A stretch of DNA of 64,000 bases from Gordonia sp. ABSL11-1 (GTDB lineage Bacteria > Actinomycetota > Actinomycetes > Mycobacteriales > Mycobacteriaceae). Position numbers and translations under genes: made by a program. The stretch's first letter is position 1, and every line of letters begins with the position of its first letter. Below are positions 1 through 8,936 of this stretch, piece by piece. The DNA lies in assembly GCF_030315685.1 (NCBI RefSeq), contig NZ_JASXSI010000010.1, positions 62,001 to 126,000 of the forward strand, in the 5' to 3' direction. The notes beneath the pieces are model-generated. The model saw nothing but the letters and a program-made list of their open reading frames with translations, did no database searches and was not told where the DNA came from.

Positions 1-2
1 TC

Positions 3-1808
3 CTCGCACCGTGGCGCAATCGCCTGAACGTGTGGATCGAGGACCTCGATCCCGACGAGAACGGTGTCATGGCCGACGCCCGGTGCGTCACCGCCGACGA
101 CACGCGCAGCGTGCTCAGCTACCAGTGGACCGACGACCCGCGCTGGCTGCTCTACCTGCAGGACTCCGGCGGCGACGAGAACTGGCACGTCTTCCGAGTC
201 GATCTCGACGATCCGGATGCCCCCGCCGTCGACCTCACTCCGTATCCGGGTGCCCGTGCCCTCGGCCTCGAGCGGGCCAGGGGCCGCGCCGGCATCATGA
301 CGCTCCTGTTGAACGCCCGTGACCGCGCACAGTTCGATCTGTACGAGATCGATGTCGCCTCAGGCGAACTGACGATGGTCGCCGAGAGCCCCGGGGTGGG
401 GTCGGCCTGGATTCCGGGCCGCGACGGTGAACTCTTCTGCTCCTCGATCACCGACGACGGTGACTACGAGTTCGCGCGCCGCGATCCGACGACGGGAGAC
501 CTGCACACCGTCATCACGCTCGACGGCGACGATCATCCGCTCGGGGTATCCCTGGCGACCGTCACCCCCGACAGCACCGGCATGTGGATCGGCTCCAAGC
601 GCGACCGCGACCTCACCGCCGTGGTCCACGTCGACCTGATGACCGGCGCCGAGACCGTGGTCGACCATCACCCCACTCTCGAGCTGGACGCCGACCGTCG
701 TGCGGTGGCGCAGATGTCGTCACCGCTGATACACGATCGCGCGACCGGCGAACTGCTCGGCGCACGCTATCTCGGTGAGCGGCAGGTCATCCACGCCCTC
801 GATGATCACTTCGCCGCGGTCCTGAAGCAGATGGAGTCGTTGTCGGACGGCGACATCGGCGAGATCTCCTCCGACGAGAGCGGAACACGCTGGGTCGTCA
901 GCTTCGCCCACGATCGTGAGCCCGGGGTGACATGGCTGTACGACCATGCGACCGGAGAGAGTCGCGAACTGTTCCGGCCGTTCGGGCACCTGGACCCGGA
1001 GGAGTTGGCGCCGATGACGGCGGTGACCGTCACCGCCCGTGACGGACTCACCCTGCCCTCCTATCTGACACTGCCCGTCGGGGAGGAGCCACGAGATCTC
1101 CCGATGGTGCTGCTGGTCCACGGCGGCCCGTGGTACCGCGACTCGTGGGGATACCAGCCCCTGGTGCAGATGCTCGCCAACCGCGGATATGCGGTGCTGC
1201 AGGTCAACTTTCGTGGCTCGACCGGATACGGCAAGGCACACACCCAGAAGGCCGTCGGCGAGTTCGCCGCCGCCATGCACGACGATCTCCTCGACGCCGT
1301 CGACTGGGCTGTCACGCAGGGCTACGCCGACCGTGACCGGGTCGCGATCATGGGCGGGAGCTACGGCGGCTACGCCACGCTGGTCGGGGCGGCCTTCACT
1401 CCCGATGTCTTCGCCGCGGCCGTCGACTACGTCGGCATCTCCGATCTGGAGAACTTCATGCGGACCCAGCCGGCGTTCATCGGCCCCGGCATCATCAACA
1501 ACTGGTACCGCTACGTCGGCGATCCGGACGTCGCGGAGCAAGCGACGGACATGCGCGCCCGCTCCCCGATCAGCCGGGTCGACGACATCACCCGGCCCCT
1601 CATGATCGCCCAGGGCGCCAACGACGCCCGCGTGGTCCAGGCCGAATCCGACACCATCGTCGCCGCGCTACGGGAGCGCGGGATCGACGTCGACTACCTC
1701 GTCTTCGACGATGAGGGACATGGATTCGTCAACCCCGAGAATCAGATCACCTTCTACCGCACCGTCGAGCGCTTCCTCGCTCGCCACCTGGGAGGACGGA
1801 CAGCATGA
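3..1808 (+). CDS. S9 family peptidase (prolyl oligopeptidase type), 5' end outside window
   Basis: Serine peptidase of clan SC, family S9 (acylaminoacyl/prolyl oligopeptidase type), expected to cleave short peptides in the cytoplasm. The reading frame is open to the left edge (the codons before the GTG at 30 read LAPWRNRLN), so the N-terminus is missing and the GTG at 30 is not the real start. The first half is a beta-propeller-like region. The C-terminal alpha/beta hydrolase has HGGPWYRD (oxyanion region), nucleophile elbow GGSYGG, acid GANDARV and the histidine in DEGHGF, so the Ser-Asp-His triad is present. The stop overlaps the start of the next gene by four bases (ATGA), suggesting coupled translation. 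Family assignment is firm; the substrate is unknown. Confidence 0.93.
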   Translation, partial: LAPWRNRLNVWIEDLDPDENGVMADARCVTADDTRSVLSYQWTDDPRWLLYLQDSGGDENWHVFRVDLDDPDAPAVDLTPYPGARALGLERARGRAGIMTLLLNARDRAQFDLYEIDVASGELTMVAESPGVGSAWIPGRDGELFCSSITDDGDYEFARRDPTTGDLHTVITLDGDDHPLGVSLATVTPDSTGMWIGSKRDRDLTAVVHVDLMTGAETVVDHHPTLELDADRRAVAQMSSPLIHDRATGELLGARYLGERQVIHALDDHFAAVLKQMESLSDGDIGEISSDESGTRWVVSFAHDREPGVTWLYDHATGESRELFRPFGHLDPEELAPMTAVTVTARDGLTLPSYLTLPVGEEPRDLPMVLLVHGGPWYRDSWGYQPLVQMLANRGYAVLQVNFRGSTGYGKAHTQKAVGEFAAAMHDDLLDAVDWAVTQGYADRDRVAIMGGSYGGYATLVGAAFTPDVFAAAVDYVGISDLENFMRTQPAFIGPGIINNWYRYVGDPDVAEQATDMRARSPISRVDDITRPLMIAQGANDARVVQAESDTIVAALRERGIDVDYLVFDDEGHGFVNPENQITFYRTVERFLARHLGGRTA

Positions 1809-2482
1809 TCGATCAGAAACGACGCGACGACGAGCCGGACACCGGCCAACTGATCCTCGACCAACTCGGCGGAACCTCCGGGATGATCTACACGGCCATC
1901 CCCGTCGTGGTGTTCGTCATCACCAACAGCGTTGCGTCGCTGCCGATCACGATCGGCGTGGCCATCGCCGTCGCCATCGCGATCGCGGTGTTGCGGGTCG
2001 TCCGCGGCGAACCGGTGATGACCGCCCTCGGTGGCGTGTTCGGAGTGGCCGCCGCGGGCGCCGTGGCCGGCGCGACCGGGTCGGCCGACGGCTACTTCCT
2101 CATCGGCATCTGGGCGAGCCTCGCCGGAGCCGTCATCACCGGAGCCTCCCTGATCGCCCGACGACCCGTCACCGGACTGCTGTGGAACGCTCTGCACGGC
2201 AACAGATATCGGTGGCGTCAGGATCGTCCGGCGCTCTGCGCCCACGACATCGCGACGCTGACGCTGACCGTTCTGTTCATCGCCCGGTTCATCGTGCAGG
2301 ACCACCTGTACGACGCGGACGCGACCGGCTGGCTCGGGGTATCGCGGATCGGCATGGGATTCCCGTTGCTGGCACTGGCTCTCGTGGTCGTCGTCTGGGC
2401 GTTCCGTCGCTCCACGCGACGACTGGCCGAGCACGACGACGGTCAGGGCGACGCGACAGGCCCCGCTCAGACCGCTGACTGA
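1805..2482 (+). CDS. DUF3159-type integral membrane protein
   Basis: A 225-residue membrane protein resembling the actinobacterial DUF3159 family. It has a short charged N-terminus, the segment QLGGTSGMIYTAIPVVVF, then about five or six hydrophobic helices with glycine/alanine-rich turns, a conserved-looking stretch RPVTGLLWNALHG before a loop, and a charged C-terminal tail. It starts inside the stop of the upstream S9 peptidase, so the two are probably cotranscribed. Its 3' end overlaps by 16 bases the 3' end of the convergent oxidoreductase gene. Function is unknown; family assignment comes from remembered sequence features. Confidence 0.8.
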   Translation: MIDQKRRDDEPDTGQLILDQLGGTSGMIYTAIPVVVFVITNSVASLPITIGVAIAVAIAIAVLRVVRGEPVMTALGGVFGVAAAGAVAGATGSADGYFLIGIWASLAGAVITGASLIARRPVTGLLWNALHGNRYRWRQDRPALCAHDIATLTLTVLFIARFIVQDHLYDADATGWLGVSRIGMGFPLLALALVVVVWAFRRSTRRLAEHDDGQGDATGPAQTAD

Positions 2483-3423
2483 ATCCGTTCGACGACACGC
2501 AGAGTGGCCAGCGTCCGCTCATGATCGGCCGACGTGTGGCCCGAGGTGTCCACGAGGTCCGCGAAGCGGCGGACCTCGTGGACCATGTTGTTCGACGGCC
2601 CGTCGAAGGTGTGATCACGCACGGTGCCGTCGAGCAGGCTCACCCGCGCCGACGTCGGCTGTGCGACGTGCTCGAACGTCAGCGTGCCGAGTTCACCCTG
2701 GATCTCGTTGACCCGATCCGACGCGGTGATCTTCGAGTACGACAGGTCGACGACGAATCCGCCCTCGTAGACGGCGAGCGCGGCGCCGGCACCGTCGGCG
2801 CCGCCGGGGATCGGGATCGACGCCGCGACAACCCGCTCGGGCTCACCGAACAGTGCAACCATCGCCGCCACCGTGTAGACCCCGAGGTCGAGCAGGGCGC
2901 CGCCCGCCATCGCCGGGTCGAAGATGTTGACCCGTTCCCCCGCGAGCACCGTGTCGTAGCGGGCCGACCGCTGGCAGTACGCCAACGATGCACGCCGCAG
3001 AGTGCCCAGTTGTGGAAGGAGTCCGGCGAGGTCGTCCAGTCCCGGGTCGTAACAGTTGCGCATGGCCTCGAGCAGGATCACCCCGGCCGACGACGCCGCG
3101 TCGGCGAGATCGACGAACTCCGCGCTCGTCGGCACGGCGGGCTTTTCGACGAGTACATGTTTGCCCGCACCGATCGCCTGCCGCACCTGCTCGCCATGCG
3201 TCCCGTTCGGTGACGCGATGTACACCGCGTCGATCTCCGGGGACGACAGGAGTTCGCCGAGGTCGGACGCAGAGGACGCGAGTCCGGTGTCGGCGGCGAA
3301 CTCTGCCGCCCGACCCGCGTCGCGTGAGTACGCGGTCGTCACATCGACGGCCGGCACCGAGGCCGCGGCGTCGAGGAACGAGCGGGTGATCGTGCTGGTA
3401 CCGATGGTCGCCATGCGGATCAT
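2467..3423 (-). CDS. Gfo/Idh/MocA family NAD(P)-dependent oxidoreductase
   Basis: Dehydrogenase of the Gfo/Idh/MocA family, which oxidises or reduces sugar-like or dihydrodiol substrates with NAD(P). The N-terminal Rossmann fold begins MIRMATIGTSTITRSF and holds SPNGTHGEQ and the family's EKPAV motif with its catalytic lysine near residue 95; the C-terminal half forms the substrate domain. I chose the ATG at 3423 because relatives begin directly with the Rossmann strand; an in-frame start lies three codons upstream at 3432. The gene is convergent with the DUF3159 gene and divergent from fadB2. Its substrate cannot be told from sequence. Confidence 0.88.
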   Translation of the reverse strand: MIRMATIGTSTITRSFLDAAASVPAVDVTTAYSRDAGRAAEFAADTGLASSASDLGELLSSPEIDAVYIASPNGTHGEQVRQAIGAGKHVLVEKPAVPTSAEFVDLADAASSAGVILLEAMRNCYDPGLDDLAGLLPQLGTLRRASLAYCQRSARYDTVLAGERVNIFDPAMAGGALLDLGVYTVAAMVALFGEPERVVAASIPIPGGADGAGAALAVYEGGFVVDLSYSKITASDRVNEIQGELGTLTFEHVAQPTSARVSLLDGTVRDHTFDGPSNNMVHEVRRFADLVDTSGHTSADHERTLATLRVVERIQSAV

Positions 3424-3491
3424 GGGGGCCATTCTGCCTGCACCGCACTGGGCGTACTACCGTGTCGGTCAGACCATGTGGGAGGTTGATC

Positions 3492-4343
3492 GTGCAGAAG
3501 ATCGGTGTGATCGGTGGCGGCACCATGGGTGCCGGGATCGCAGAAGTGTGCATCCGGGCCGGCAGCGACGTCGTGGTCGTCGAGGCCAAGCCCGAGTTCG
3601 CCGACGCCGCGTACGAGCGGGTGTCGAAATCCCTGTCCCGCGCGGCCGCCCGGAACAAGATCACCGCGGACGAGGCCGACGCCGCCCTGGCGAACCTGCG
3701 TGTCACCGTCGACTACGACCAGCTCGCCGACCGCGAACTCGTCATCGAGGCGGCGCCGGAGATCCTGGAACTCAAGCAGGAGATCTTCGCCCGCCTCGAT
3801 GCGGCCGTCGGTCCGGACGCGATCCTGGCGACCAACACGTCGTCGATCCCGGTCATCAAGGTGGCCGCGGCGACCAAGCACCCCGAACGTGTCGTCGGCG
3901 TGCACTTCTTCAATCCCGTACCGGTGATGCCGCTCGTCGAGATCATCTCCACGCTCACCACGGCCACCGCCACCGCCGATACGGTCGCCGCCTACGTCGA
4001 GGACACCCTCGGCAAGAACCCGGTCCGCGCCGGCGACCGCTCGGGCTTCATCGTCAACGCGCTGCTGATCCCCTACCTGTGCCAGGCGATCCGCATGCTC
4101 GACTCCGGTTATGCCTCGGCCGAGGACATCGACACCGCGATGAAAGGCGGCTGCGGTTACCCGATGGGTCCGCTCACGCTGATCGACACCATCGGCCTCG
4201 ACATCACGCTGGCCGCCGCCGACTCGCTCTACGACGAGTTCGCCGAGCCGCACCTCGCCCCGCCGCCGCTGTTGCGCCGCATGGTCGACGCCGGCTATCT
4301 CGGCAAGAAATCCGGGCGAGGGTTCTACAGCTACGAGAAGTAG
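3492..4343 (+). CDS. fadB2: 3-hydroxybutyryl-CoA dehydrogenase
   Basis: NAD-dependent 3-hydroxyacyl-CoA dehydrogenase that interconverts 3-hydroxybutyryl-CoA and acetoacetyl-CoA in fatty-acid oxidation. Rossmann motif GVIGGGTMGAGIAE is at the N-terminus, followed by NTSSIPV, the catalytic HFFNPVPVMPLVE block, NALLIPYL and the C-terminal helical part ending LGKKSGRGFYSYEK. The length of 283 residues equals that of mycobacterial FadB2, which it resembles throughout. The start is the GTG at 3492, six bases after GGAGG at 3481-3485; the upstream in-frame start at 3462 has no such site. The following aldo/keto reductase starts 21 bases later and may be cotranscribed. Confidence 0.92.
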   Translation: MQKIGVIGGGTMGAGIAEVCIRAGSDVVVVEAKPEFADAAYERVSKSLSRAAARNKITADEADAALANLRVTVDYDQLADRELVIEAAPEILELKQEIFARLDAAVGPDAILATNTSSIPVIKVAAATKHPERVVGVHFFNPVPVMPLVEIISTLTTATATADTVAAYVEDTLGKNPVRAGDRSGFIVNALLIPYLCQAIRMLDSGYASAEDIDTAMKGGCGYPMGPLTLIDTIGLDITLAAADSLYDEFAEPHLAPPPLLRRMVDAGYLGKKSGRGFYSYEK

Positions 4344-4364
4344 CCACTGATCGGGAAGGGCGCC

Positions 4365-5342
4365 ATGGACTCTCACCGTCTGGGTACCTCAGGTCTGTCC
4401 GTCTCCGAGCTCGTCCTCGGCTGCATGAGTTTCGGCGATCCCGGGCGCGGACCGCATGAATGGACACTCGACGAGGAGTCGTCGCGACCTCTGATCCGCG
4501 CGGCGCTCGAGGCCGGGATCACCACGCTCGACACCGCCGACTATTACTCGGCCGGTTCCAGCGAGGAGATCGTCGGGCGCGCGGTCGCTGACTTCGCCCG
4601 CCGCGACGAGGTGGTCATCGCGACCAAGGTGTTCTTCCCGACCGGTGACGGCCCCAACTCGCGAGGGCTGTCCCGCAAGCACATCATGAGCGCCATCGAC
4701 GCCAGCCTCACCCGGTTGGGCACCGACTACGTCGACCTCTATCAGATCCACCGGTTCGATCCCGATGTCCCGGTCGAGGAGACGATGGAAGCGCTGCACG
4801 ACGTCGTCAAGGCCGGCAAAGTCCGCTACCTCGGCGCCTCGAGCATGTGGACCTGGCAGTTCGCGACGATGCAGTTCACCGCCGACCTGCACGGCTGGAC
4901 GCGCTTCGTCTCCATGCAGGATCAGTACAACCTCATCCAGCGTGAAGAGGAACGCGAAATGCATCCGTTCGCCCTCGATCAGGGCATCGGGGTGCTGCCG
5001 TGGAGTCCGCTCGCGCGGGGGCGTCTGACCCGACCGGCAGGCGAGACGACCGCGCGCAGCGAGACCGACGCGATGACTGCCCGCATGTACCGGCAGGACG
5101 CCGAATCCGACAACACGATCATCGAGACCGTCGCCGAGATCGCCGACAAGCGGGGTGTCTCCCGGGCGCAGGTCGCCCTGGCCTGGGTCCGGCAGCAATC
5201 GGCGGTGACGGCACCGATCGTCGGCGCCACCAAGACGGGACACCTCGACGACGCCGTCGCCTCCCTCGATGTCGCACTCGACGCCGATGAACTGACCGCA
5301 CTCGAGGCGCCGTACACACCGCGCGAACCCGAGGGATTCTGA
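4365..5342 (+). CDS. Aldo/keto reductase
   Basis: NADPH-dependent carbonyl reductase of the AKR superfamily, TIM-barrel fold, 325 residues (normal length). Visible hallmarks are LGTSGLSVSELVLGCMSFGD at the N-terminus, the catalytic Asp-Tyr pair in DTADYYSAGSSEEIVG, a lysine in ATKVF, the substrate strand YVDLYQIHRFD with the catalytic histidine, and the C-terminal cofactor segment APIVGATKTGHLDDAV. It resembles the YajO/GSP69 branch. It begins 21 bases after fadB2. The physiological aldehyde or ketone is not identifiable. Confidence 0.9.
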   Translation: MDSHRLGTSGLSVSELVLGCMSFGDPGRGPHEWTLDEESSRPLIRAALEAGITTLDTADYYSAGSSEEIVGRAVADFARRDEVVIATKVFFPTGDGPNSRGLSRKHIMSAIDASLTRLGTDYVDLYQIHRFDPDVPVEETMEALHDVVKAGKVRYLGASSMWTWQFATMQFTADLHGWTRFVSMQDQYNLIQREEEREMHPFALDQGIGVLPWSPLARGRLTRPAGETTARSETDAMTARMYRQDAESDNTIIETVAEIADKRGVSRAQVALAWVRQQSAVTAPIVGATKTGHLDDAVASLDVALDADELTALEAPYTPREPEGF

Positions 5343-5492
5343 CCTCCGCGTCACCCGCTCGATCACGCCTCGCGTCGCTCCCGTATGGCCGATGATGGTC
5401 GATGTGAGCGGTTTGTGAGCGACCTGCTGTTCGGTTGAGCTCATCACCCCGCGACACCGATCGTCACGGGATCGACCGAGAGCGAGGACACG

Positions 5493-6968
5493 GTGACCAC
5501 CACTTCCACGACGACGGGCGCGACCCGGCACGCCTGGCTGACGCTGGTCGCGATGACCGGCAGCCTGTCGATGATCATGCTCGACCAGACCGTGGTGACC
5601 GTCGCGCTGCCGACGATGACCCGCGAACTGCCACTCACCGCGTCGGGCCAGCAGTGGGTGGTCAACGCCTACGTCCTGGCCATGGCGGCGATGGTCGCGC
5701 TCGGCGGGAAACTCGGCGCGAAGATCGGCCCGGTCACCACCTTCCGACTCGGCGTCACCGTCTTCTTCGTCGCGTCCGCGTTCTGCGGGTTGGCTCCGGC
5801 CGGCTCGTTCGGTGAGGAGTGGATGATCATCGCGCGCGCCGTCCAGGGTGTCGGCGCGGCGCTGATGATGCCGGCCAGCGCCACCATCGTGATGGATGCG
5901 TTCCCGGTGGCGGTGCGGGGTCGCGCGATGGCCGTGTACGTGGGGATCAGTCAGATCTTCCTGGCGATCGGACCGCTGCTGGGTGGCGCGCTCACCGAGT
6001 GGGTCAGCTGGCGCGCGGTCTTCTGGCTCAACGTCCCCGTCGGTCTGCTCGCGCTCGTCCTCGTTGCCCGGGCGAAGCCGGACAACATGCGACGGCCGTC
6101 GCTGCGTATTCAACCCGTGTCGGCGGCACTGATGATCGCCGGGCTCGCCCTGTCGGTCTACGCGATCCAGCAGTCGAGCCAATGGGGCTGGGGGTCTCCG
6201 GCCACGCTGGGCCTGCTCGCCGTCGGGGTGGTGATCACCGGATTCTTCGTGTGGACGCAGACCAGGTCCGACGAGCCGCTGGTGGACGTGCGGCTGTTCG
6301 TGCGAAAAGCGTTCTCCGGCAATCTCGTCGTCCTGTTCGCGGTGCAGTTCGGACTGCTGGCCATCGTGTTGTTCTCGACGCTCTACGTGCAGGATCTGCT
6401 GGGTTACTCACCAATCATGGCGGGCGTGGCCGCGCTGCCGCTGATCATCCCGATCGCGATCGGAGCCCAGCTCGCCGGGCGCTGGTACGACCGATCCGGT
6501 GTCCGCGGACCGGTGCTGACCGGGTTGCTGATCGCCACCGTCGGGGTCGTGCTGTGGGCGCTGTCGCTGAGTCGGCTCGAGTACGGCATCCAGGTGCCCG
6601 GCATGATCATCGCCGGACTCGGCCTGGGCCTGATCTTCTCGCCCGTCAACACCGACGCGCTCGGCCGGGTCACCGCCGCCGACCGCGCGCAGGCCTCGGG
6701 CATCGTGCAGACCATCCGGCAACTCGGCGGCACACTCGGCGTCGCGATCATCGGAGCGGTCGTCCTCGCCCGCGAACACACCGGAACCATCGCCGCACAC
6801 CACAGCCTGAATCCGAAGGCAGAGATCCTGTACAGTTCCGCCGACGCTATCGCTGTCGGATTCTACGGCGCCGCAATCGCTCTCGTGCTGGCCGCGATCG
6901 CGGGCTGGTTCCTGCTGTCACGCGAGCGGATCACCGAGGACGCCGCCGGGGCGCCGCCTGCGGTGTGA
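5493..6968 (+). CDS. MFS drug exporter, DHA2 (EmrB/QacA) type
   Basis: Proton-driven efflux transporter of the major facilitator superfamily with 14 predicted transmembrane helices, 491 residues. Family signatures include LDQTVVTVALPTM in helix 1, GQQWVVNAYVLAMAA, the repaired-loop motif GGKLGAKIGP, RAVQGVGAALMMPAS and the motif-C-like GPLLGGALTEWVSWRAVFWLNVPVG. The start is the GTG at 5493 with GCGAGGA a few bases upstream. It stands alone between an upstream aldo/keto reductase on the same strand (150-base gap) and a convergent DUF2255 gene; no regulator gene is adjacent, so its inducer cannot be guessed. Confidence 0.92.
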   Translation: MTTTSTTTGATRHAWLTLVAMTGSLSMIMLDQTVVTVALPTMTRELPLTASGQQWVVNAYVLAMAAMVALGGKLGAKIGPVTTFRLGVTVFFVASAFCGLAPAGSFGEEWMIIARAVQGVGAALMMPASATIVMDAFPVAVRGRAMAVYVGISQIFLAIGPLLGGALTEWVSWRAVFWLNVPVGLLALVLVARAKPDNMRRPSLRIQPVSAALMIAGLALSVYAIQQSSQWGWGSPATLGLLAVGVVITGFFVWTQTRSDEPLVDVRLFVRKAFSGNLVVLFAVQFGLLAIVLFSTLYVQDLLGYSPIMAGVAALPLIIPIAIGAQLAGRWYDRSGVRGPVLTGLLIATVGVVLWALSLSRLEYGIQVPGMIIAGLGLGLIFSPVNTDALGRVTAADRAQASGIVQTIRQLGGTLGVAIIGAVVLAREHTGTIAAHHSLNPKAEILYSSADAIAVGFYGAAIALVLAAIAGWFLLSRERITEDAAGAPPAV

Positions 6969-6992
6969 GGCGAGCGCTACGGTGTGCGGTGT

Positions 6993-7367
6993 TCAGTCCT
7001 CTGAATCGAGCCGAAGGGTGACACCGACGCCGTGCGGTGCCACGACCGTTCCCACGATCTTGGCCCCGTATCGGTCGTACTTGGCGTGATACGCATCGTC
7101 CAACGCCGAGTGCACATCCTCGGTCGGTTCGACGAACGTGACGTCCTTCTCCACCCCACCGGCCCGGATCTGCCCTCGGCCGCTGGTCACCGCCCGTCGG
7201 TACCAACCGTTCTCACGCCCATACGCCGACCGGATGTAGAGGTTGCCGCCGGTGCGCACCACCCAGATCGTCACGAACGGCCGAAGCGTGCCGTCCGATC
7301 CGTACGACGAGACCTGCAGTTCGTCGGCGCCGCCGATGCGATCCAGTTCGTCGTCGGTCCATGTCAT
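6993..7367 (-). CDS. DUF2255 family protein
   Basis: Small protein of 124 residues resembling DUF2255, a family related to split-barrel flavin/F420-binding proteins. Visible features: W-x3-E-x-D-RIGG at the N-terminus, RPFVTIWVVRTGGNLYIRSAYG (the strand pair typical of split barrels), WYRRAV, and GAKIVGTVVAPHGVGVTLRL at the end. The start ATG at 7367 is supported by the family's usual beginning. It is convergent with the exporter gene and divergent from the broken aldo/keto reductase, separated by about 125 bases. Biochemical function is not established. Confidence 0.75.
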   Translation of the reverse strand: MTWTDDELDRIGGADELQVSSYGSDGTLRPFVTIWVVRTGGNLYIRSAYGRENGWYRRAVTSGRGQIRAGGVEKDVTFVEPTEDVHSALDDAYHAKYDRYGAKIVGTVVAPHGVGVTLRLDSED

Positions 7368-7493
7368 CGTCGAGAATCCTTTCGTTGCCGCACTTCACAC
7401 GATAGATCCGTCGCCGGACCCGTGGGAGGTCATGCCAGTACACGTCCCGATGAACACTCCAACGGGTTTCCCCACCGGCGTACCGTGAAACCC

Positions 7494-8377
7494 ATGGCCT
7501 CCCCCCAGATCGAACTCAACAATGGAATCCACATCCCGGCTTTGGGTTTCGGCGTCTACCAGACCCCACCGGAGGAGACCACCACCGCGGTCGAGACCGC
7601 CCTGGAGGTCGGTTACCGGCACATCGACACCGCCGCGGCCTATCTCAACGAACGCGGCGTCGGCGACGCGATCCGACGGTCGGGGATCGCTCGGGACGAG
7701 CTGTTCATCGAGACCAAGATCTGGATCACCGACTACGGCTTCGACGCCACCCTGCACGCCTACGACAAGGCTGCCGCCAAGCTGGACCTCGAACAGATCG
7801 ACCTGCTCATCCTGCACAGGCCCTGCCCGGCGAGTTCGACCTCACCATCGACGCCTACAAGGCGCTCGAGCGTCTGCTGGCCGACGGCAAGGTCCGGGCG
7901 ATCGGGGTCAGCAACTTCATGCCCGATCACCTCGAGCGCCTCCTCGAGGCCACGTCGGTGGTTCCGGCGATCAACCAGATCGAAGTGCATCCCTACTTCC
8001 GGCAGTCCACACTCCTGGAGGCGAATGCCGCCCACGGCATCGTGTCGCAGGCCTGGTCGCCGATCGGCGGGATCACGTTCTACCGCGACGGCTCGCACGG
8101 CTCGACCCTCGAAGACCCGACGATCGTGAAGATCGCCGGCGACCACGACAAGTCTGCTGCTCAGGTCATGCTGCGCTGGCATCTCCAGCAGGGTCGGCAG
8201 GTCATCCCGAAATCGGTGACACCGTCGCGGATCGCCGAGAACGTCGACGTCTTCGATTTCGAACTCAGTGCAGATGAGCTCGCCGCCATCGACGCCCTCG
8301 ACACGGGTGTGCGGGGCGGACCAGAACCCGAGGACATCACACGCGAGAAGGTCGGGCTCGACATCCCCGAGGCGTGA
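7494..8377 (+). pseudogene. Aldo/keto reductase broken by a one-base frameshift
   Basis: The first frame from ATG 7494 encodes a good AKR N-terminus (LNNGIHIPALGFGVYQTPP, catalytic DTAAAYLNE, ETKIWITDYG, LEQIDLLILH) and then derails at about 7817. From there the frame one base lower continues the same protein without loss: LPGEFDLTIDAYKALERLLADGKVRAIGVSNFMPDHLERLL, QAWSPIGG, IPKSVTPSRI, to the stop at 8375-8377. Adding one C (CAC-CAG in place of CACAGG near 7816-7818) restores an ordinary 294-residue enzyme. The remainder looks under selection, so this is either a very recent null mutation or a sequencing error. If intact, it would reduce aldehydes or ketones with NADPH. Confidence 0.85.
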
Positions 8378-8416
8378 GGACCGGCGGCACGAGCGGCCGC
8401 TACCGGGCGAAAAGCT

Positions 8417-8866
8417 TCAGCCGGGCAGACGGGTCATGCCGTAGATCTTCTCCGGCCGAATCCGCAACAGCCGTCGCTGCTCGGTGACCATCGTCTGTCG
8501 GTAGTCGTCCCAGTCGGGATGCTCACCGCTGAACGCCCGGTAGTAGTCGACGAGCGCCTGCACCGTCTCATCGTCGGGTGCCGTGGCGATCGGGGTGAGT
8601 TCGCCGATGCCCTCGACGACGGCATATCCGGAGAAGAAGCCGTCGCCGAGAACGTGCAGGCTGACCCGCGGATCACGCTCGACATTGCGGGACTTGGCAC
8701 GGGTGGCCGTCACGGAGATCACCGCCGAGCCCGACTCGGCGTCCCACACATGCACGACGTTCGATGACTGTGGGCGACCGTCTCTGCGCAGGGTGATCAG
8801 GATGGACTGCTTGTGGTCGGCGACGATACGGAGGAGATCGGGGTCGTACTCGGTGGGTGCGGTCAT
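8417..8866 (-). CDS. PPOX-class F420-dependent (or FMN) oxidoreductase
   Basis: Split-barrel flavin/deazaflavin protein of 149 residues, resembling the actinobacterial F420-dependent PPOX class. The strand HKQSILITLRRDGRPQSSNVVHVWD, the segment KSRNVERDPRVSLHVLGDGFFSGYAVVEG and the C-terminal RRLLRIRPEKIYGM match the family in order. The ATG at 8866 (MTAPTEYDPDLL) is preferred; an open frame continues to 8983 but that N-terminal part has unnatural composition and no family match. It is followed at once by the EamA gene on the same strand. Substrate unknown. Confidence 0.85.
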   Translation of the reverse strand: MTAPTEYDPDLLRIVADHKQSILITLRRDGRPQSSNVVHVWDAESGSAVISVTATRAKSRNVERDPRVSLHVLGDGFFSGYAVVEGIGELTPIATAPDDETVQALVDYYRAFSGEHPDWDDYRQTMVTEQRRLLRIRPEKIYGMTRLPG

Positions 8867-8936
8867 GTGTGCTGCAACGCCGGTGGGGCGGGTTTGCTTT
8901 CCGGGCCACCCGTGGCAACCACAACCCATCGTCCGC

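Noticed and set aside
4389..6182. Very long antisense open frame (597 codons) over the aldo/keto reductase and exporter genes.
   Set aside because: High-GC shadow frame rich in Arg, His, Gly and Asp; the plus-strand genes have clear family motifs.
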